Below, piece by piece: positions 57,982 through 64,000 of a stretch of 64,000 nt of DNA. How positions within the stretch are numbered: position 1 is the stretch's first letter; each line of letters starts with the position of its first letter. The notes under the pieces were generated by a model. The model was not told where the DNA came from. It saw only the letters and a list, made by a program, of their open reading frames with translations, and ran no database searches. The stretch covers positions 248,191,919 to 248,255,918 of the forward strand of contig CM077643.1 in NCBI GenBank assembly GCA_039707465.1. The letters run 5' to 3'. The position numbers and the translations under genes were made by a program. This DNA comes from Rhabdophis nuchalis. Its lineage: Eukaryota > Chordata > Lepidosauria > Squamata > Natricidae.

Positions 57982-60607
57982 GATAGTTTGGAAAAAACAA
58001 GCTGATCCTTCTCATTTGTGATATTAGGTGGGGAACAAGACAAAGAAAAATGAGTGTTTAAAAAAAAGAGAAAAAATATGACAGAGATATTAATGGGTGG
58101 TCCCATCTAATTGTGGCTCTGTTTCTAGCCACAATCTAATTCATCCCTATACATTGATATCATTCCAATGGATTGTATGTTTATGGTTACATGGTTCTAG
58201 GCAGAAAAAAGGTTGTTCATTTACATTTTGATCTCCAGGTTAGTAAACACAGTGTAATGGTGCAAGGGGAAGAGGAGATACAATTTTTGAATAATCTGGA
58301 TTCTTAATACAGCACCAGGATAAACCTAATGATTAGAAATGGATCGTCTAATCTTCAGTGTCTTTCTGGTTAAAATCCAGTTTGCGATTTTGGTGTTGAC
58401 TCTCGCCAGCTGTTATTGTTTTCTTTCGGATTGCTTGCATTATTACTTTTTTCAAAACTATAATTGAATTGAAGCTAGCTATAAATAAACAATATCCTTA
58501 ATATCCTGATATTTGATGAATATCCTAATATTTGATGAATATTTATAATGAATAAACCACACTTTTCAATATTAAAAGAAAATACTGTATATAGAATAAA
58601 CTGTAATAAAATACATGAATAAAAATGAATGTTCAGATGTATCTGCAGAACATAATTGGCTTTTTATGCAAAATGTACATAGTTTCTAATCCTAGTTTTT
58701 GATAACATTTTTGTTTGTTAAAATAATAATGGTTATTATTATTATTATTATTTACTGTTTGATTTTTGGTGTTTTTCAATGACAAGAAAGGGCACTGTTT
58801 GATTGCTAGCATTTCTACTCTGTCCTGCTCCAAGGGTTTGTTTAAATATCTAAAGTTGCAGTACCTTTGCAACACCATAAAACTGAACATATTGATTTAG
58901 TTAAAAAAAAAATACACAGCACTTTTTATTTAAAAAATCTCAGAGCAGTTTATAATAAAACAAAAAATTGCAGATACATTTTTATTATATTTTTTACTAA
59001 ATTCTGGTAGAAATAAGGGTCAGTTGTTAACCCAGGAGAAAAAGTATATTCCTGTGTATGGATCTGCATTAAGAAAGGGATCCAATTTTTGCTCCTTGTG
59101 AGCATGGAGGAAGAACAGGGCAAGTGAACCTCTTTGCCACGTTCCATAACATTCTGGAACTTTTAGAGGATGTAAGAACTCACCGGAAGAAGGAAACATT
59201 AGTGAGAAATGTGTTGAAATTAGACATTTGCCTACAAACATATGTTCTTTTTATTGAGTTACATATTACAGATTTCTGTTTTGATGAAACATATATTTCA
59301 CTCACCCAAACAGAAAATAATCTTGGATAAAGGGAAAGCTTTAAAGGTAGGCCTGTATAACCTCCCAGAGGCTATGCACCTGTGCACTTTCCAATATTTG
59401 CACTCAACATGTCAGCTGCAAATACTTTGTTTATCTATGCTTGCTATATATATTTGCTTAGCATTTCAAGAACACAATTAACATTACATCCCAGTGCTGT
59501 ACGGAATACCTGTTTGTTTTCCCTTTTCTTTTTCCTCGTGAAATACTGCTTTGTATGGCTGACACCAAAGATACTGGTTCTTTTGATATTGGGAACAGAT
59601 GTGTCCATTGACTATCATAGTCTACTGAAGAATGGATAGGTTATAGAAGGTTAACTTCAGGCATACCTTTCAATCTTGAACATTATTTCTTCTGCCTGGT
59701 TACTACATCTGCAAGAGCACGGCCTTTGAGCACAGACCTGCCCAACTTTTAAAAGCATGTTATTTAAAACCAGTCTTTACTTCTCTACAGTTGTCCATGT
59801 GCTTTTGAGTTGATGTTTGGTATGGAGAAATCAATCTAATGCTAATGTTCAGACATATTTGCATAAAGTTCCCCATAAACTTGGTCAAAATGTCCTTGTA
59901 AGGCTAAATCATGGACAACATTTAGGATCTCAACAAACTACTGCTGCTATTCACAATTGACTGGTGCTAGCAATATGCAATGAAATGCCATCATCTATAC
60001 AATGAGTACATATAAACTATATTAAGCAAAGTAGGAAGGATCAAAATTGGGTCAGTGTCACAAAATATGGTGGGTTTGAATGAATGATAAATGGTGGGGC
60101 AATGAATAGACAGGTGCATATCCTGATGGAATAAGTATCCTGGAGAATGTATTCTATGTGATTTAGAATTTGCATGAAAATTAATATGAGTGTTCTATAA
60201 ATAGGTTCTGTTTAGAAGATGGAGACTCCTGTGGGATCTAGCAGGATCCCATATATTTATCCCCATAAGTTCCAGGATCTTTCAATAGTAAATAAACTCA
60301 TAGAATCTTTGGAAGAAATCACATCACCCCCTTCAACATTTTTGTACCTACTGATGAACTTCTAGGGAAGACAGTGACGAAGAATGGAAAGGGGGGAGGG
60401 ACAACCAAGGGTATTGCTCCTCGCTTTGTGTACTCTGGCCCCTCAATGTGAGTTATCATAGATAGCACATTTAAATTGTTTCTCTTTGTGCTGGGGGCTT
60501 CTGGCTTTCTTCCTTTCCTTCCCTTCCTTTAGAATGATAGTAGGTGCCCAACTGTCAAGATAACACCTCTGCTATTGGTCGCAGCCTTCTCTACTGCAAC
60601 AGATGGC
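57982..60607. other. AT-rich sequence without recognised genes
   Basis: It contains an ATT microsatellite at about 58733-58751. No gene or clear transposon was recognised. Confidence 0.4.
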
Positions 60608-60615
60608 CCCCAGAC

Positions 60616-60849
60616 CAGTGGTGGGATTCACATTTTTTTTACTACTGGTTCTGGGGGAGTGGCTTGGTGGGCGTGGCTTAGTGAGCATGGCAGGGGAAGG
60701 ATACTACAAAATCTCCATTTTCTCCAGATCAGCTGGGACTCAGGAGGCAGAGAATAGACATGGGCGGGGCCAGTCAGAGGTGGCATTTACTCAAAATTTC
60801 CCCTACTGGTTCTCCAAAGCTGGTCAGTACCTGCTGAATACCACCTCTG
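60616..60849. mobile_element. hAT-type MITE, perfect 8-bp TSD
   Basis: It starts CAGTGGTGGGATTCACATTT and ends AATACCACCTCTG. The octamer ccccagac is duplicated exactly (60608-60615 and 60850-60857). It is the shortest copy of the family in the window. Confidence 0.92.
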
Positions 60850-60857
60850 CCCCAGAC

Positions 60858-61425
60858 TCATAAAGATCCAAGAGATGCTAGGTAAACTTGCTTATTATCA
60901 GCAAAGAGAACCACTTCCCTCACAGCTCGCAGCAAGACTGTAAGAAAGAGGATTAGAAAATTCCTGATGTATTATGGGAATATACTGGTCATAAATTATT
61001 TTACTTGCTGGAATTCGTTTACAGTTAAAAATACTGCAAAAGAAAATTATTTGAGAATAATGCTTGGTAAAGAATCATTTTGGGCGAAGTCATTGCTAAG
61101 GAACTTGACATCTTTGTTTCCTGTCCTCCTGCTCTTTCTTTTTCTTCCACTTAGCTAACCTTGCTACAACTAGGAGAAAAAACTGAGAAGCCTTCTCAGT
61201 AATGGAATGAATGCTTTTAAAAGGTGATGAACTTTCCCCCCCCTCTGGGAATATTTAGGCAGATGCTGCCAACTATCAGGGTTTTATAGGGATTTTCAAA
61301 ATGTACAGAGAAACTCACAAGATCTCTCCATTATGATGGAACCAGCTGTGGCATCTGCCACTATTCAGGGCATGAAATTAGAAGTGGCGTTGCTGCTACT
61401 GTCGGTCATTCTCCACCTATTCTTC
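60858..61425. other. Unassigned sequence
   Basis: No gene or repeat was recognised. Confidence 0.4.
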
Positions 61426-61427
61426 TG

Positions 61428-61912
61428 ACTATTTATATTTATATTATATTTATATTTATTTAAATTTATATACCGCCCTTCTCCACAGAGGACCCAGGGC
61501 GGCGCACAGGAAATTTAAAAGACATACAAAATACAATAAATATAATTTAAAAAACTATTAAATAATCCTATCCTGCGCTAAAACCAAAATTTAAAAACCC
61601 AATTTAAAACTACCTAAAAGTCCCCATGGGAGGTTAGGCTAGGCCGGCTTGTTGAAACAAATATGTCTTAAGACATTGGCGGAAGAGGCGGAGGTCGGTG
61701 ATGGTACGTAATTCAGGGGGTAGGTCATTCCAGAGGGCTGGACCCGCCACAGAGAAGGCTCTTCCCCTGGGTGTCGCCAGTCGGCATTGTCCGGCCGACG
61801 GCACCCTGAGAAGGCCCTCTCTGTGGGAGCGTATCGGTCTAAGGGATGTATGGGGCAGGAGGCGGTCTCGCATATAACTAGGCCCCGAGCCATGGAGCGC
61901 TTTAAAGATAGA
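61428..61912 (-). mobile_element. L2 LINE 3' end (L2-A-like)
   Basis: Tail and 3' UTR on plus: 'aaatttatataccgcccttc', 'tccacagaggacccagggcg', then the 'gctaggccggcttgttgaaa' coding end. The minus frame 61634-61873 (80 codons) reads 'RDRLLPHTSLRPIRSHREGL', 'RAFSVAGPALWNDLPPELRT', nearly identical to the L2-A C-terminus. It is 5'-truncated at about 61912. Confidence 0.9.
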
Positions 61913-61914
61913 TC

Positions 61915-62230
61915 ATCTGAAAAGAATTCACATCATCTGAAAAGAATTCACATCACTTTAGATGCTGTCCTTTTCAACAGAGCTAATTTTATACTTTGGT
62001 ATCTCTGACAACAAGCAAGTGCATGTATGTGTGAATCAGCCCAATGTTCTGACTACAAATTAGGGATATATACTAGATGTATATTTTTTGTCCAAATTTA
62101 TCCTTAGATTTAGCTGCTGTAGGCAATGTATTGTACAATGGAATAGGTTAATGCTACTGCGGGCTTTGGTAAGGTGAAAACGAATATATTATAAAAGCTT
62201 CTTCTGATTAAAAGAGGATGTTGATCATTA
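61915..62230. other. Unassigned sequence with a 21-bp duplication
   Basis: A 21-bp unit ('tcatctgaaaagaattcaca' plus one) is repeated in tandem at 61914-61955, right at the L2 5' junction. The rest is unassigned. Confidence 0.5.
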
Positions 62231-62233
62231 GGT

Positions 62234-62690
62234 GACCCACCCATTTACCTACTTCTTCCTTTCTTTTTTTTTCTTTTCTTTTCCTTTCCTTTCCTTTCCT
62301 TTCCTTTCCTTTCCTTCCTTTCCTTTCCTGACTTGTCCTTTTGCTTCCTGTCCTGTCCTGTCCTGTCCTGTCCTTTCCTTTCCCTTCCTTTCCTTTCCTT
62401 TCCTTTCCTTTCCTTTCCTTTCCTGACTTGTCCTTTTGTTTTCTGTCCTGTCCTTTCCTTTCCTTTCCTTTCCTTTCCTTTCCTTTCCTTTCCTTTCCTG
62501 ACTTGTCCTTTTGTTTCCTGTCCTGTCCTGTCCTGTCCTTTCCTTTCCCTTAATTTCCTTTCCTTTCCTGACCTGCCTTGCCCTGCCCTTTCCTGTCCTG
62601 TCCTTCGCTTTCCTCTTACCCCTTACCCCTTTCCCATATTCCTTCCTCCCTGCCTCCCTGCCTCCCTCCCTATTTCTTCTTCATCAGAAA
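62234..62690. repeat. Polypyrimidine (CCTTT)n tract with higher-order units
   Basis: About 450 bp of TTTCC and CTGTC pentamers on the plus strand, almost purine-free. The marker 'gacttgtccttttg' recurs at about 62330, 62424 and 62498, giving higher-order units of about 75-94 bp. Three overlapping Phe/Ser/Pro frames here are artefacts. Confidence 0.9.
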
Positions 62691-62744
62691 TTATTTTAAA
62701 AGTCCCAGATGTCCACAATATATGTATGTATATATGTATGTAAT

Positions 62745-62816
62745 CAGGGATACTGGTTAGCTCAAGGCATAGAGAAGCCTGCTTCGAATGCTGGAGAGCA
62801 CCAGTTCAAATCCCTG
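62745..62816 (+). other. 12-bp stem with B-box-like motif
   Basis: CAGGGAT (62745-62751) pairs with ATCCCTG (62810-62816), and ACTGG (62752-62756) pairs with CCAGT (62801-62805), leaving a TCAA bulge. Inside are TTAGCTCAAGGC, loosely A-box-like, and AGTTCAAATCC (62803-62813), one mismatch from the pol III B box. This resembles a tRNA-related promoter region but does not fold as a standard cloverleaf. Identical copies follow in monomers 2 and 3. Confidence 0.6.
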
Positions 62817-62821
62817 TAGGG

Positions 62822-62878
62822 AAGTATGGCCAGCTGACGAGGGCTAAGGAGCCCGAAATGGATCCATCCTGGTCTCTT
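62822..62878 (+). ncRNA. Type I hammerhead ribozyme, copy 1
   Basis: This is a self-cleaving RNA. Core: CUGACGA at 62834-62840 and GAAA at 62855-62858. Stem II: GGGCU/AGCCC (62841-62845 with 62850-62854, AAGG loop), with the canonical G-C at 10.1-11.1. Stem III: AUGG/CCAU (62858-62861 with 62864-62867), short, with a 2-4-nt loop. Cleavage is predicted after C62868 (AUC|C). Stem I: GGCCAG (62828-62833) with CUGGUC (62869-62874), one G-U pair, then an internal loop and a distal AAG/CUU helix (62822-62824 with 62876-62878), as in natural type I ribozymes where loop contacts speed cleavage. All conserved core bases are present. The short stem III may favour paired, dimeric action in multimeric transcripts. 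Confidence 0.9.
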
Positions 62879-63090
62879 AATTAATTATTATTAATCATCC
62901 CTTAAAGAAATTTAACACATATATAAAAAAAAAGACAGCAGCAATTTAATAGGTCTCTGTCTGGATGGTCTCTAGGTTGAGTCGAAGGACAGAGAAGGAT
63001 GACAAGTTTGTCTCCTCCCTTAAATAGGCCTAACAGGAAGCTGTAACAAAATATCCACTTCATCAATAAAGTCCTGTAGAAAGGATGATG

Positions 63091-63441
63091 TAATCAGGGA
63101 TACTGGTTAGCTCAAGGCATAGAGAAGCCTGCTTCGAATGCTGGAGAGCACCAGTTCAAATCCCTGTAAGGAAGTATGGCCAGCTGATGAGGGCTAAGGA
63201 GCCCGAAATGGATCCATCCTGGTCTCTTAATTAATTATTATTAATCATCCCTTAAAGAAATTTAACACATATATATAAAAAAAAGACAGCAGCAATTTAA
63301 TAGGTCTCTGTCTGGATGGTCTCTAGGTTGAGTCGAAGGACAGAGAAGGATGACAAGTTTGTCTCCTCCCTTAAATAGGCCTAACAGGAAGCTGTAACAA
63401 AATATCCACTTCATCAATAAAGTCCTGTAGAAAGGATGATG
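63091..63441 (+). repeat. 351-bp hammerhead satellite monomer 2
   Basis: It is nearly identical to monomer 1 throughout. Differences seen are G to A at 63170 (ccctgtaagg), C to T in the ribozyme core position 7, and a one-base extension plus substitution in the ATATA/A-run segment. The head-to-tail order is the product expected from rolling-circle or unequal-exchange amplification. Confidence 0.93.
63172..63228 (+). ncRNA. Type I hammerhead ribozyme, copy 2
   Basis: The core reads CUGAUGA (63184-63190), the most common form, and GAAA (63205-63208). Stems I, II and III and the distal AAG/CUU helix are identical to copy 1. Predicted cleavage is after C63218, exactly 350 nt from the site in copy 1. 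The only change from copy 1 inside the ribozyme is at N7, the one core position that tolerates any base. Confidence 0.9.
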
Positions 63442-63522
63442 TAATCAGGGATACTGGTTAGCTCAAGGCATAGAGAAGCCTGCTTCGAATGCTGGAGAGC
63501 ACCAGTTCAAATCCCTGTAGGG
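63442..63522 (+). repeat. Hammerhead satellite monomer 3, interrupted
   Basis: The first 81 bp are identical to the start of monomer 1, including the 12-bp stem and B-box-like motif. The unit stops just before its ribozyme where a hAT-like element begins. The rest may resume beyond the window. Confidence 0.9.
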
Positions 63523-64000
63523 CAGGCATGTCCAAAGTCAGGCCCGGGGGCCATTTGCGGCCCGGGGGTTGGTTTAATACGGCCCTCCAACAGCCCTCCC
63601 TGCTCTGTGTAAATGTGGCCCTCCCTTCCTCCCTCTGTCTCTGGGGCTGTGTGGCTGGGAGGGAGGTCGACGGAGGTTACGGATGCCTCCTCCCGCAGTG
63701 GGCGAGGGAGCAGGCGGGGTGAGCACCCAAGGCTACCGTCATCTTAAGCACCACCGAGGCTGTCGCCCGGCAGGGGCGTCAGTCAGGGAAGCCGGTCGCG
63801 CCTCCATCGCTGCACGTTTTGGGGCTGCGAAGCTGGGAGGGAGGTGAACGCGCGGCCCCAGAACGTCCGCTTGGCGCGTTCACCTCCCTCCCAGCCACGC
63901 AGCCCCAGAACGTGCGGCTCCCGCCGCATAAGGTCGCCCGGCAGGGGCGTCAGGCAGGGAAGATGGACATGCGGCCTCAGAACGTAAGCCGTGGTGCCTG
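63523..64000. mobile_element. hAT-like element, GC-rich, partial
   Basis: It begins CAGGCATGTCCAAAGTCAGG inside monomer 3, preceded by ctgtaggg (63515-63522), which would be the left half of an 8-bp duplication. The interior is very GC-rich with a large inverted repeat (arms 63811-63852 and 63875-63916) and a direct repeat of 'cgcccggcaggggcgtcag' at about 63764 and 63934. The right end lies outside the window. The frame at 63489-63722 spans the junction and is not a gene. Confidence 0.6.

Larger units (their letters stand above)
62741..63090 (+). repeat. 350-bp hammerhead satellite monomer 1
   Basis: This is the first complete unit of a tandem array, beginning TAATCAGGGATACTGG. Order inside the unit: a 12-bp fold-back region (62745-62816), the hammerhead ribozyme (62822-62878), an AT-rich centre with an A run, a TCTGTC/GACAGA hairpin at about 62957-62995, and AATAAA (63065-63070). 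No open frame of note. Monomers 1 and 2 differ at about four positions, so the array is young or homogenised. Confidence 0.93.

Noticed and set aside
62232..62760. Phe/Ser/Pro-rich frames up to 136 codons
   Set aside because: Translation of the pyrimidine tract in several frames at once.
62752..62820. Functional tRNA gene in the satellite monomer
   Set aside because: A- and B-box-like motifs are present but the sequence folds as a long stem, not a cloverleaf, and has no proper T-stem or anticodon arm.
1..64000. CRISPR arrays, bacterial operons, origins or attachment sites
   Set aside because: Sequence is vertebrate in character; no regular short repeat-spacer arrays were seen.

Overview
The window looks like ordinary AT-rich vertebrate intergenic or intronic DNA, most likely from a squamate reptile and possibly a snake. 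This is inferred from the repeat mix: GC-rich L2-clade LINEs with long open frames, CR1 3' ends, R4/Dong-type and L1 LINE remnants, Helitrons ending CTAG|T, and many short non-autonomous DNA transposons with hAT-type 8-bp target duplications. No intact host protein-coding gene was recognised. The only host-gene-like feature is a decayed multi-exon coiled-coil pseudogene around 30.3-31.1 kb.

Layout. 0-16 kb: a GC-rich hAT fragment at the left edge, then mostly unique AT-rich sequence with scattered MITEs and old L2 3' ends. 16.4-23.1 kb: an old L2 element (L2-A, minus strand) split by a younger L2 (L2-B, minus strand) with an uninterrupted 1036-codon endonuclease/reverse transcriptase frame. 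23-31 kb: unique sequence, a hAT element, a Penelope-like terminal fragment, a possible solo LTR and the pseudogene. 32-34 kb: an L1 remnant cut by a hAT element with a perfect 8-bp duplication. 35-44 kb: dense nesting, with hAT-like elements, a CR1 tail, two Helitrons and two R4-type LINE remnants; one R4 is split by a Helitron that itself carries a CR1. 44-62 kb: mainly unique sequence with several hAT MITEs, older L2 pieces and a second copy of an unidentified dispersed repeat. 62.2-64 kb: a long polypyrimidine tract, then a tandem array of about 350-bp monomers, then a hAT-like element running off the edge.

The most notable finding is that 350-bp array. Each complete monomer carries a well-formed type I hammerhead ribozyme (conserved core, stems I, II and a short III, plus a distal stem I helix), preceded by a 12-bp hairpin region holding a B-box-like motif. 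Two complete ribozymes exactly one repeat apart would release a 350-nt self-cleaved unit from a multimeric transcript. This is the architecture of retrozymes and of the newt satellite 2 and Schistosoma Sm-alpha families. Two weaker hammerhead-like motifs occur in presumed Penelope-like fragments at 28.9 and 44.7 kb.

Functionally the window is a record of layered transposition. The element most likely to be, or recently to have been, autonomous is L2-B. The MITEs would need hAT or mariner transposases supplied from elsewhere. All family names come from reading motifs and translations by eye; no database search was possible.
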